Shown here in pieces: positions 13,714 to 24,127 of a stretch of DNA of 64,000 nt (position 1 is the stretch's first letter; each line of letters begins with the position of its first letter). Where the stretch lies: contig CM048840.1 in NCBI GenBank assembly GCA_026545765.1, positions 48,720,580-48,784,579 on the forward strand, read 5' to 3'. The notes beneath the pieces were generated by a model. It saw only the letters and a list, made by a program, of their open reading frames with translations, ran no database searches and had not been told where the DNA came from. Source of the DNA: Plantago major. Lineage: Eukaryota; Streptophyta; Magnoliopsida; Lamiales; Plantaginaceae. Made by a program: the position numbers and the translations under genes.

Positions 13714-14420
13714 TTTGTAAAATAATAATTTTTGTGTCTTTAGTGGGGTGACGCATACCACCGCGCGGGGTTGTTGGGAACTGGTGGGTTAAAAAAAAAC
13801 AACCGTAATATGTGAAATTAAGTTTGTATAATATTCTTTTTTTTTTTGGTGTTATGGGGTGACCACATACCACCACGGGGTTTATTTGGAACAACCTTAT
13901 TGATTGTGTATACTTTTGTATTTTATTTTGGTTTCGTTTGAGGGAGGTTTTTTTTTTTTTTTTTTTTTTTGAATAAGCTACTTATATTATATGAGCTCAC
14001 CCGTGATCGAACCTCTTGCATGTAAAAGTTTTTAAAAAAAAACACATACCCGTACCATGCATGTGAAATTATGTTTGTAAAATAATAATTTTTGTGTCCT
14101 TAGTGGTGTGACGCATACCACCGCGGGATTGTTGGGAACCGGTGGGTTGGAAAAAAACAACTGTAATATGTTAAATTAAGTTTTGTATAATATTTTTTTT
14201 TTGTGTTGTGGGGTGACCACATACCACCGCGGGGTTTGTTTGGAACAACCCTATTGATTGTGTATAATTTTGTATTTTATTTTAGTTTCGTTTGAGGGAT
14301 AATTTTTAAAAGAGAAAAACATTTTTTATTTTTGAATAAGCTAATTATATTATATGGGCTCACCCGTGACCGAACCTCTTGCATGTAAGAGTTTTTGAAA
14401 AAAACATGTGCCCGTTACTA
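13714..14420. repeat. Tandem duplication, two units of about 360 bases
   Basis: Unit 1 (13714-14073) and unit 2 (14074-about 14420) both begin tttgtaaaataataattt and both carry a gtgacgcataccaccgcg box, a second related gtgaccacataccacc box and, near the end, a cacccgtgaycgaacctcttgc box. The repeated ataccacc boxes show an older duplication inside each unit. The last box, read on the minus strand, is GGTTCGATCAC, close to a polymerase III box B. Confidence 0.8.
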
Positions 14421-14599
14421 ATTAACAGGTTGAGAACCGTAGAACGCTATTTTTACATTTTCTATAGTTAAATAAATAAACAATCAATGATATAATATTG
14501 AATGAAGAAGGACTACGGATCGACACCATAATCAACGTTTTTCACATAAATTGAATTACCTTATTTTCTTGATTAATTTATTTTAACACCCCCTTTCTA

Positions 14600-14650
14600 T
14601 TTATTATTAAAATTCAACTATACCGTGGCATCGCCACGGGTTAGTACTAA
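14600..14650 (+). mobile_element. 3' end of a plus-strand Helitron
   Basis: A perfect 7-base-pair hairpin, CCGTGGC-atc-GCCACGG (14623-14639), is followed by 11 bases ending in CTAA at 14650, and the next base is T. A GC-rich terminal hairpin followed after about 10 bases by CTRR and then T is the standard Helitron 3' end. The matching 5' end (A then TC) was not located, so the length is unknown; it should lie between about 13340 and 14600 if the element entered the older block. Probably non-autonomous. Confidence 0.65.
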
Positions 14651-14654
14651 TCGA

Positions 14655-15000
14655 TACCAAAATAAGAAATGAAAAAATTTGAAGTGTGGTCATATTAGAA
14701 GAATATAAAATGTAAGCTTTAACACTTTTTCATTCGTACATTGAATATGTAAGAATGTTGCGCAACACGCTTCAAAATTTTTATTTGATATCAAGTGGTA
14801 AACTTAACAATCTGGAATGTTGACCGGGTCTCTTACTCTTAGTTTCAATTGTTTATATGCATAAAACATTAGTTGCCATTGTCACTTTTAGTTTTTTATT
14901 TTTTCAAATTACATATTGTTGCGTTTTTAAATTGTTACATTAAATTTTTGTTGCTGAACGATTATTGGGAGTGTCTGCATAAGTCCATGGAGTATGTGCA
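14655..15000. repeat. Duplicated segment, partner of 21440-21780
   Basis: The two stretches share attagaagaatat, aagctttaacactttttcattcg, gcaacacgcttcaaaat, agtggtaaacttaacaatct and gggagtgtctg. The similarity stops at about 15000, where a TGGCAC-rich array replaces the sequence seen in the partner. Confidence 0.7.
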
Positions 15001-15235
15001 AGAATGGCACAGGAGCATTGAGAGTGGCACAAGGATGGCACGATGGCATGTATCACTGGCAAGAGAACGACACAGTGGCACAGGAATGGCACCAAATAGG
15101 CCCAGTGGCACAGGGCTGGCACAATGTCACAGGAGTGGCACAAGAATGGCACGAAGGCAAGCAGGAGTGGCTGAGGATTTGGCACGGAACAGGCTCATCA
15201 CATAACACTTTTGGTACAGGCGGGTGGCACAGAAC
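15000..15235 (+). repeat. TGGCAC motif array
   Basis: About eleven copies of TGGCAC lie within roughly 230 bases, many inside units of 28-30 bases that carry two copies each (for example gtggcacaggaatggcac). The G+C content is well above that of its surroundings. The reading frames through it have no recognisable domain. The duplicated partner near 21780 lacks the array, so it arose or was inserted after the duplication. Confidence 0.75.
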
Positions 15236-16004
15236 ACATTATGAGGACAAATTTGGATATTTCATTGTTTGCTTTTCTGAGATTAAGTCATGTAGCTGGT
15301 GCAAGTTTAATGTAATACGATACTAAGCATGCTCTCGAAAACATTGAGAAAAGAAAGTTTAATAATTTGCTTTGATATGAATAAATAATTGATATTGCAG
15401 TCTCAAAAAAGGTTAATAAATTCAAATAAATTTATGTGTTCAGCTTAATTATTAACTACTCCGTAGAACCACAAAATGAATTTAAACAGAGCGACTTAAC
15501 TCAAAAGTATCATCAGATATCCCAAAAACAAAATATTAAACCAAACAGAGTATTGATATCGAAAATGAAAACACCGAAAAATGTCTGTGGTGAAATTCTC
15601 AAATGTATAAAAAAATCGAAGTAGATCGAAGTCTTCACTTCTCTACCTTTATCTTCTTGTCATCGAGAGCTGATATTCTTCAATGTCGGAAGCACGCTTT
15701 GTGGATACTTCACCCAACAAACCTTTTTGAGGAGTGATGTTATTGTTGTCAGTTGCAGAGCTATCTTGCAGTTCTATAATTTCTGGTTCCTATAAATGAA
15801 ATTACAAAATTAGCATGGGTAATATATATATATATATATATGTATGTATCGTCTTTGTTTCATCGTTATTTGCTTGGAGTTTAGATATTACCTCCTACAT
15901 TAGTTGTAACACAACATTAGTATATTAGTTTGATTTATAAAAAATGAAAGTATCAGCAATCTATAATTTATAGAATCTTCAATCGCACTTACAATATTAT
16001 TATA
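15236..16004. other. AT-rich stretch downstream of the RPA-like gene
   Basis: Mostly noncoding. A minus-strand segment at about 15790-15650 (EPEIIELQDSSATDNNN...) could be a former last exon of the RPA-like gene, which has an in-frame stop before it. A short TA tract lies at about 15822-15840. Confidence 0.45.
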
Positions 16005-18265
16005 CTATGAAATAACATCTCCATCCTCAGTGAATGCTTTGACAACAAATTTCTTTTCAACTTCTTCATCAACAACATCAACAACAGTTTGATTTGTGTC
16101 ATATACAGATTCATTAGAGTTTGGTGTCCCGTCAACACAGAAGAGTACTCTTCTATCAAGCAAGGCATCAAAATGGGGTGGCAAGTGACAGGGGTCGCCA
16201 CCATCCTGGTACACAAATTATAATGAATAATTGAGCAATAAAACATGCTATTTCTTTAGTCTCATTTTAACTAAAATATTAATTGGTATACTGTAAAAAA
16301 AATACTTCAAACTGACCTCCACAATCTCATTGAAAACAGCCTTAGCAGATTTGCCTATGAGTGAAGAAACTATGTTGTCCCATAAAATGAATGTTGCAAA
16401 TTGCTCGGATGGGTCATACACACTAATATTGATGTTATACCTATGCGGAATAGGAAAATCAGTATATGCTTTAATTTAAGAACCTAATTGGTGAGTCTTG
16501 GACTATATACTATAAACTGTTGACATTACCTGCGAACAATGGTTTTAATTTCTTGGTTGCACTTACGACACATTTGGCCAACATGGCCTTTTTTTCCAAT
16601 GCCCTTGGTGCATCCCTTGTGACCGCATCCTTCGTAAAACCAAGTTTCTTTCAGAAATGTACACTCAGCGATTGTGGCAAGAATTGTGTAAACACCGGGC
16701 TGTGAAACGAAAAGGGAAAACAATCAGTACATGGATATTTTATGAAAATAAGTTGTTTAGATAATTATTAAACACAATATGCATAAATACCTTATCATTA
16801 CATAGGAGTTCCGAGATAGACATAGCATTGGATGGATTTAGCCATGCTTCCCAAGATTTGCCAATTTTTTTATTTGAGTTCTGAGTTATACTCTTTACAA
16901 ACGAATCATCACCAAACCTTCATTAATGTGATAATAACATGCGATTAATAAGAATATAGTAATAACATTGATAAAATCAATAAGACTTATTGTGGGTGTA
17001 TTGTTCGAATACATGTTGAAATACTCTTTCACCTCAGGACAATCCAAGTTTATATGCATTCTTGTAGCATGTTTGCATGTTTGAGCTCGATGTTTTTCTG
17101 CATTGTAAGTACATAAATGATCATATATAAGTTGAGAGTGCTTGAATGATTGTATAGAATTGTTTAGTCATCCTACATAACTACTTAATAATGTACCTCT
17201 GAAAGTGGATATCATGGCAAACTGAAGAATCAAAACAACAGGTTGGTTGTCTCCTTCAACTCGACTATCAACAAACTTTTTTAGCTCATCACCATAGTTC
17301 CCCCACAACACACATTCTAGTTGAAGACCTCTAAACATGATAAAAAGAGTAGAAAGATTGTTATCATATTTGAATTGATTTATTAAATTTTATGATTAAA
17401 GGTTAAATCGCAAAACACACAGATTTCATGGTTACCTCCGAGCATGACAGAGATAAAAAATAGTGTTATCACATGTTAATCTATAAAATTTATGATAAAG
17501 ATATGAATCGCTTACTCTAGATTAGTGATGGTGACATCAATCTTTGAAACATTCCTAGCATCTACATGCTGGGCAGCATTGAGTGGTGTATTCACAACTC
17601 CAATTATGTCTAATAAACAAACGCAAATAGTTATGTATCTATCTATGACTAAATCAAGAAAATTAATGCATTATATAATTACGTTAAGAGACATTCATCT
17701 CTATAATTTCCAATTAGATACAAATATTCTTACCAAACATGTGAGCAGGATTCATGTTCTCAGGAGGACCACTCCTGCTATTAGGATCTGTTTCAAAATC
17801 AGTAAATGGGACAAACTCGAAGTTATACTTTGGGACATCCATGTCATCAGGCATCTCGGCTACCCTTGTAGCTTGACCAATAGTCAACTTATATGAATGT
17901 TTGAGCCTGGCCTTCTGTGTAGTAGGCATGTTCTCACAAACTGTGAATACTTTGACAACGACACCATAATCAAATTCAGCTCGAAACTTCGAAAATAAAC
18001 TTGGAGGGACGGAGGCTTGAATTCTTGTGCCCTAGGAAAAATAGCAAACGTATAAAAAAATTTAACGATAAGTAAGAGCAAATAAATATAATTTAAAGAT
18101 AAATTATCATAGTCGGACCTCTTTGTCAACCAACAGTACTTCTAGTCCATCTTTCTTAAACCGGTCTGGTTGAACCCAACGTTGTAGTACGCGAACAACA
18201 ATGCTTCTCATCCTAGTCGACTTGTCAACCGATGATAACTGAACGACAGCTCCGACTTTCGACAT
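16005..18265 (-). CDS. RPA1-like single-stranded DNA-binding protein
   Basis: A multi-exon gene on the minus strand resembling the large subunit of replication protein A, which binds single-stranded DNA through OB folds in replication and repair. The ATG is at 18265. Exons with GT/AG borders were read at about 18265-18119, 18031-17734, 17609-17516, 17330-17197, 17097-16985 (3' border unsure), 16917-16791, 16699-16530, 16440-16317 and 16205-16005 (stop). Exons 1-4 give OB-fold sequence (VVVRVLQRWVQPDRF; NFEFVPFTDFE; IIGVVNTPLNA; LWGNYGDEL). Exons 7-8 give the C-terminal zinc-ribbon OB fold (Rep_fac-A_C, PF08646), with Cys residues in CTF, GCGHKGC and CRKCNQE and then the typical VYDPSEQFATFILWD. 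The product, about 470 residues, is shorter than canonical RPA70 and lacks the N-terminal protein-interaction domain. Such genes are known cargo of plant Helitrons. Expression is not shown. Confidence 0.7.
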
Positions 18266-18469
18266 ATCCTATTTTTGAAAGTTGACTATTACTATTAAAA
18301 CATGATGAGTAATTAAGGACTTAGCATAAAAAATAAATCGCCCTGAGGCAATGGTATAATACGTCAGATAGTGTAGGCTCTTTCTTTTGAAAAAAAAAAC
18401 ACCTATATCTGTGTTAACAAATTATTAATGGACATTGAATATATCTACTTTAATAGGTCTACAAATGAA

Positions 18470-19745
18470 AGAATAATAGATCATGAGTAATTAAAGAAAA
18501 CTTAGTCGTTGAAGAATAGATTATAAAAAGGTTTACACGGCAAAAGTATAGACGAATTAAAGAGAATTAAATGTGAAGAATTAGGAAGCATTGGGTTAAT
18601 CCTTGTAACCCTAGTATATAAAGGAAAACAAAATCAGGAGATCAGTTGCCAAGCCGACAATTTCGTCTCCCCCTCCACAGTATTTGGTTTCACAGATCTG
18701 ATATTTTTTTCTCCCCATTCTTCTCGACATGAAGGAAAAAACACACTGCTTCATATCAATCATTGTCAATCGCGTTCTCCTCCCTCTTCACCAACTTCCA
18801 AATTTACTTTCTGATTCCAATTTCCGAACACCCAGTGAATCGCGTTCCGGAGCCTGTTTACCAACTTCCAAATTTGCTTTCTGATTCCAAGATCCGAACA
18901 CCCAGTCGTTCAATATGGCGCTGTAGGACTCGATCAAATGGCTCGGATTCTTCGTATCAGATTGTATCAAATCGTATCTTTTTGTATCAACTTGGAAGGT
19001 ATGATTTTTGCAAACTGAGCTTAAACTAAGAAATTTTCATATTGAATCCTGATTTTCTCATCCAGATCTATGGATCTTTCCCCCAATTATTAGGGTTCTT
19101 CGAATCGAATCCGGATGACTATTGATAAAATTTTCATTATCTGTTTATTGGCTCTCGATTAAAATCTATGATTATTCCTATTTGAGCTTAATCGATTTTA
19201 TCTTTGAAACAAATTTTGATTTCAAAGTTATCTTTTACTTGTGATTTTTCTGTTTCTTGTATCTCAACAATTACGTGTATTTTGATATGTTGATTTTTAG
19301 ATTTCGGCTTTCTTGGATGAGATGATTTAATTAAAAGCTATGATGATTACGATATGAGTTTAATCGATATCACCTTACTCTCAGATTTCGATTTGAATTT
19401 TTTTCTGTTCCTATAGCTTCTTATTTTGCAGTTAGATTTCCATTTTTTTCTGTTCCATTTTTTTCTGTACCTATAACTGATTTAAGAAACCGATGCTTAA
19501 AAAATATTTTACACATGTAAAAATGTTTGCATAAAACTAATTTCAAAGTAAGATGAACATGGACAGCAATAACATACCACAATCGACTGAAAAATTGATT
19601 TGCAGCTTTCCAGCAAGAACTCCTTGATATTGTTTACGTTTCTATGCAGAAAGGAACAAAAAGCATATACGTAGTTTGCAAATACATCAATTTCTTGCAC
19701 GATATTCTGTGTAAAGTATCAACCATGAATACTAAGAAAACATAC
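18470..19745. repeat. Duplicated segment, copy 2 (upstream of the RPA-like gene)
   Basis: Partner of 12100-13340. It also holds an internal duplication: ttcaccaacttccaaattt... near 18790 and accaacttccaaatttgc... near 18860, each ending in gattccaa and ccgaacacccagt. It lies immediately upstream of the RPA-like ATG (minus strand). The TATATAAA at 18617 points along the plus strand and is not obviously the RPA promoter. Confidence 0.6.
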
Positions 19746-20703
19746 CTCTCTCTGTTTTTGTTTATCAGAGAATGCACAAGAAGCTTGCAGTGGCTGCGGA
19801 TGATGAAAAAAGAATGAAGACCTCAATAATTTATGATTTTACCTAGACATTAATTTTGGAAAAGATCACAAGGTATTTGGTTTCAAATCCCTTTCTTCTT
19901 AATTTTGAACTTATTTTCTATTTATAAAGTAGTGTAGAATTTCACTGCTGTTACTACCATAAATACAACAGAAGTATTCTGTTATTTATGTAAAAACAAA
20001 AATATACTCAATTTGGCTATGGTTTGAAAACTTTGTACAAAAAAACAGACATAGATCCTGTAGTTTATTTTTTTTAAAAACACACAGGATTGGAACTTCA
20101 ACCATTGTTTTTTATACATAGTATTTTCTGCAGACACCAACTAATATAACTTGATAATCCATAATTAAATTAGGTTATGAATTAATCTGACAATTTATAA
20201 ATTCATCTTTTAAGTACTCTAAATAAGTTACTACATATCTTATTTTGAATTGTTCTGACTCCTAATTATCTTTATATCTGGTTATTCATGCTGGATGGAT
20301 TTGTGGGGTTATTATACTTCAAGGGTGAGCTATTTGAATTTTTGCATGACACGAAACATTGTGATGCTTCAATTGCTAAAAGAGGTATGTTGACTTTGTA
20401 ATATCGCATTGAACATTTAATTTTTAGCAAATGGGTTGATATGGAGAAGATATGTAATTGTACTCTGTAAAAAACATTGCGTCTAATAAAAATTGCAGAA
20501 TAATTAAAACCATTATACTAATAAAATAAGTCAAACATAATTGTAGGTTCTAAAAACACAATTGAAGAATCACAAATATAAATGTAGGTTCTAAAAATCC
20601 AAGCAAGAAAATGAATAATATATGTTCTAAAAAAAAGTACGGACGAAACTGAAATTAGACAGCAGGTATGTTTGTAGAAGTTAAGACCTCAATTTAAATG
20701 CTT
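19746..20703. other. AT-rich stretch without recognised gene
   Basis: There are no frames of note and no clear repeat. It separates the duplicated segment from F-box-like fragment 2. Confidence 0.5.
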
Positions 20704-21423
20704 TTAAGGATCACAGTAGCAATTCCTTCCACATACGACCTCAATTTCATGGTCAGCTATGCAGTAAATGCAATTCTCAACTTGGTCATAATCGATTTCA
20801 TAATCTGCCCTATGATAACGTGGCGTTGCAAAAATTGATTCTGAATGCTCTTCATGACAAATTCTTGTGAAGCCATGTATATGGAAACCCACCCTGAACC
20901 TTTTGAGCTGGTAGTAGACATGAAGTCGAGCTGTTTCTGCTAAAGTTTTAGTAGTTGGGTCGTTATAAAATCGAACCAACTCTTGGGCACCTTGTCGCCT
21001 AAGGACTATATCCCCTGAATTTAAGCACTTAAGAAATGCCAATAGGTACTTAGATGGGAAGTGTCCAGTGTTGCTAGATCTTATCAGGTGGTTCATTGCT
21101 CTATATTTGTTATAGTGTATGAAGCGATCAATCTGAAATAATAATAAGAAACATAAATTATTAATGTTCATGTAAAATGGAATAATAGTATCAAGTTTGA
21201 ATAAGTAAACTGTATGTGTAAATTAAGATCTTACAATTGCAAAACGGTATAGAACATCAGGATTTTCATATTCTAGGCACTTGTAGGTGAAAATTATCTC
21301 GTCGGAAGACATTGGTTTGTATTTAATGACACCGAGATGAGCATTTCTGTAAACAACTGGGTTAGAACCCAGCTGATTGAGTTGAGTGCAGCTGCATTTA
21401 AATGAAGTGCAACAGTCAGACAC
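20704..21423 (-). pseudogene. F-box-like gene fragment 2
   Basis: Two minus-strand exons with good splice borders: 21423-21235 (MSDCCTSFKCSCTQLN ... CLEYENPDVLYRFAI, GTAAG donor) and 21132-20704 (IDRFIHYNKYRAMNHLI ... stop, TTTCAG acceptor). The NPDVLYRFAI stretch corresponds to NPEMYYRMLM in fragment 1, so both belong to the same F-box-like family (At2g35280/At1g67623 kind). The C-terminus is again rich in Cys and His (CIYCIADHEIEVVCGRNCYC). The start at 21423 is the first ATG of the frame, but no F-box domain precedes it, so the gene is partial or strongly altered. The pieces are spliceable and free of stops. Confidence 0.5.
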
Positions 21424-21439
21424 ATAAAATCATAGTCAA

Positions 21440-21780
21440 GTGTGCTCATATTAGATGTCATATATTAGTCTATATATAGATTAGAAGAATATCAAATATA
21501 AGCTTTACCACTTTTTCATTCGTGCAATGTCTTTGTAAGAATGTTACGCAACACGCTTCAAAATTTTCAAATGGATGTCAAGTGGTAAACTTAACAATCT
21601 AGAATGTTGAACGGATCTCCCTCTTTTAGTTTCCATTGTTATCTGCATAAATCATGTCGTTGTCACTGTTAGTTTTTGATTTTTACAAATTAAATTTTGT
21701 TAAATTTTTAAACTGCTACGTTAAAATTTTGGTTGCTGGACAATTTTTGGGAGTGTCTGTAAAAGTCCATGAAGTTATGT
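21440..21780. repeat. Duplicated segment, partner of 14655-15000
   Basis: This segment lies upstream of F-box-like fragment 2 (minus strand) and probably includes its former promoter. It contains the same landmarks as 14655-15000 and continues with unrelated sequence where the partner has the TGGCAC array. Confidence 0.7.
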
Positions 21781-22480
21781 TCCCTTCCTCTAATATACAG
21801 ACATTTCTCAACTTTTTTTCATCAGTTTACTGTTTTAGCCATACAATGTTCTGAAATATTGAACAACTTACTTTTAAAATGATAGATAGTGATTACTCAT
21901 TCCATGTAGTTTTCAGATTCAGTTTACTGTTAAAACATACATAAAATGTTCTGCTAATGAAACACAAAGAATATGAAGTGATAATATACCGCGAACTACA
22001 TCCCCATATATTCATAACATGTCCCTTTTATGTTTACAATTATGAAGATAACCTTAACAGTATCAATTTTTCAGGCTTATATAAAAATATGCATATAAAC
22101 CATGAATGTGTGTGAATCTAAGTTTCAGTAGTTCCTCATGTTAGTGTAATAAACCATGAATGCGTGAATGCAATCTTTTATTATAATAAGCGTGCTTTTG
22201 TTATTGTAGAATTACAAACTTGGATTATTAAAATAAATCTCTAACATACTAACAGAAATTGGATTACAGAACAAACCTTGAAGTCTGGTGCGTGGAGTAG
22301 GAAGATGCATCAACAATTAAACCATCCGAAGAGGAACATGCAGAAAAGATGAAGAATTAGTTAATATTCAGATTCAATAGTCTATTGATATGTAATAATT
22401 GAATATGGACGGAAAAAACTACCAGAAGTCTTCAGGGTAAACTCTTTATCAATGATTATGGATCAGAATTCTGGTTTAAT
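21781..22480. other. AT-rich stretch, no recognised gene
   Basis: No convincing coding region, RNA gene or repeat was seen on either strand. Confidence 0.5.
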
Positions 22481-22680
22481 GGAGTGCTACAGTACTCCGA
22501 AATTCGGTAGAGATATGTATATATGAGTAAGCTTGTTATTGATAGATTATTTGAGATTATGGACTGCTGTATATTATGTGGGAATGGAGTGCTACAGTAC
22601 TCCGAAATTCTGTAAGCTGTATATATGAGTAAGTTTGTTATTGATGGATTATTTGAGATTTTGTCCCATAACTGTTAAAT
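22481..22680. repeat. Two-unit tandem repeat of about 105 bases
   Basis: Units begin at 22481 and 22586 with ggagtgctacagtactccga, which is itself an imperfect hairpin (GGAGT/ACTCC). The units share gtatatatgagtaag and ttgttattgat through to tatttgagatt, with a short insertion in the first. Confidence 0.85.
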
Positions 22681-22699
22681 TTAGGTGCAAATAGACCAT

Positions 22700-23001
22700 G
22701 TGTTTTATATTCATTCCAAATATATGTTTGATTTTAGTATCAAAGATAGATTTGGGCATTGATATTGATATGCAAAAGAATTAATTGTAAGAATAAGTGT
22801 CACCCGTAGGTTTCGATGTTTGGGCCGCAGTAAGTGATGGAATATACAATCAGCATTTTTTATTTTCGTAGCCAATCAGAACATTTCGTTTGGCCAACAC
22901 TAATTAATTTCAACCAATCAGAATGAAGTATTCTGCAAGGTGGCATGTGGCATGGCTTAACCACAAGGCTTGAAATACACTTCTTTTAATATAGATATAG
23001 A
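22700..23001 (-). mobile_element. 5' end of a minus-strand Helitron
   Basis: Read on the minus strand the sequence at 23001 begins TCTATATCTATATTAAAAG, preceded by A. Plant Helitrons start with TC after a host A, and TCTATA...TATTAAAAG starts are common in them as remembered. The element would run leftwards through F-box-like fragment 2 and the RPA-like gene. Its 3' end was not found and may lie left of Copia A. No terminal inverted repeats or target duplication are expected for a Helitron. Confidence 0.5.
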
Positions 23002-24047
23002 TTAGCCTCTCTTTACCTTTTCAGTTCTATAAGTTTTTTTTTTACCATTGACAAATAAAAAACTCGTTACGTGAACGTGTAACTTATTAAATCAGTAGTT
23101 GATCAGCTAGAAACTATGCAAGTTAGCTTTTTTTGTTTAAAAAGCTCCTTCTTATCTTTTTCATTCCGAAAATATCCCTGATCTAAATTAGAAAAAAGGA
23201 AAAACCACCCCTTATTTGCAACTAGCATAAGGATTAATGCATCCACATCTCTTTAAAATGCATACATGTAGTACACAACAATTACTGATTTTTTTCCTTA
23301 CTAAGTTAGAATGCCCAATGAATATTTCTTTAAACTTCTGATAATTTTTAATAATGTTACTAAAGTGGCGGTGAAATGTACATTGAATATATATTAGAAT
23401 AATTAGAAAAAAATGTGATGTACTATTATTTAAAAAAAATATAGACTAATAATACGATAAGAAAGATTAAAGAAAATAAAAATAAGAGTAAAGCCCTTTT
23501 ATGTCATTTTACAAAATACTAGCTAGTTTATCAGCTAATTTGCTAAACACCTACATTAATCAACTAACTTTTCAGCTAGTTAATCAGCTACCTTATCAGC
23601 TTAACTATTCAGCTACCAGCTAACTTTTCGACTAGTTTTGCTAAACATAGCCTTAATCCCAACACACACCTTCCATTAATTTATTAATCCTTCTTTTTAT
23701 TTTGCCGTTGGTTTAATAATGATTCATGGGCTCTTCTATGGCAAATGATTATATACCATTGGATATTTGATCTAATGGTCGATATCAAATCGCCTTTGGC
23801 GACAAGGCGATAGACCTTTCGCCTTTTGGTGACAAGACTATCGCACTTTTGCCTTATGAATATTTAAATATAAAAAAAATACAAATATTAGGTAAAATAC
23901 CAATTTACCCTCAAAATTAAAAAAAATAAAAATTATATATTTTATTAATTTCCTGAAATTATTATGTTTTTTTATTTTATTATATTTCTATTTTATTATA
24001 TTTTTTAATTATTATTATTAGTAATTATTTGTTCCAAAATTTTATTG
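23002..24047. other. Intergenic AT-rich DNA with CAGCTA-rich patch
   Basis: No gene was seen. At about 23508-23655 short motifs (tcagcta, gctaattttgctaaaca-like) recur and the patch is bounded by ctaaacacctacattaa and ctaaacatagccttaa. It resembles the low-complexity ends of some plant hAT-type MITEs, but no clear terminal inverted repeat was found. Confidence 0.4.
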
Positions 24048-24127
24048 AAAAAAGGGGCACAACAAGGATGGAACCCTCGTCACAATCTCCTCCAGCAAGA
24101 GGCTACACCACTCGACCATGGCAATTT
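24048..24127 (-). repeat. tRNA-like fragment (possible SINE head)
   Basis: The minus strand carries TGGTCGAGTGG (24118-24108), close to a polymerase III box A of Leu/Ser tRNAs, and GGTTCCATCC (24075-24066), close to box B. The spacing is about 33 bases, normal for a tRNA. No full cloverleaf, poly-A tail or target duplication was recognised, so this is a fragment of a tRNA-derived SINE or tRNA pseudogene. Confidence 0.35.

Noticed and set aside
14873-15326. Two overlapping 110-residue frames over the TGGCAC array
   Set aside because: The repeat structure explains the open frames; composition is repeat-driven and no homologous frame exists in the duplicated partner at 21780.
15822-15840. Short TA tract as a promoter
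   Set aside because: It is isolated, in an AT-rich region, with no gene start at a sensible distance.
23508-23655. CAGCTA-rich patch as a complete MITE
   Set aside because: No matching terminal inverted repeats or target duplication could be shown; kept only as a low-complexity patch.
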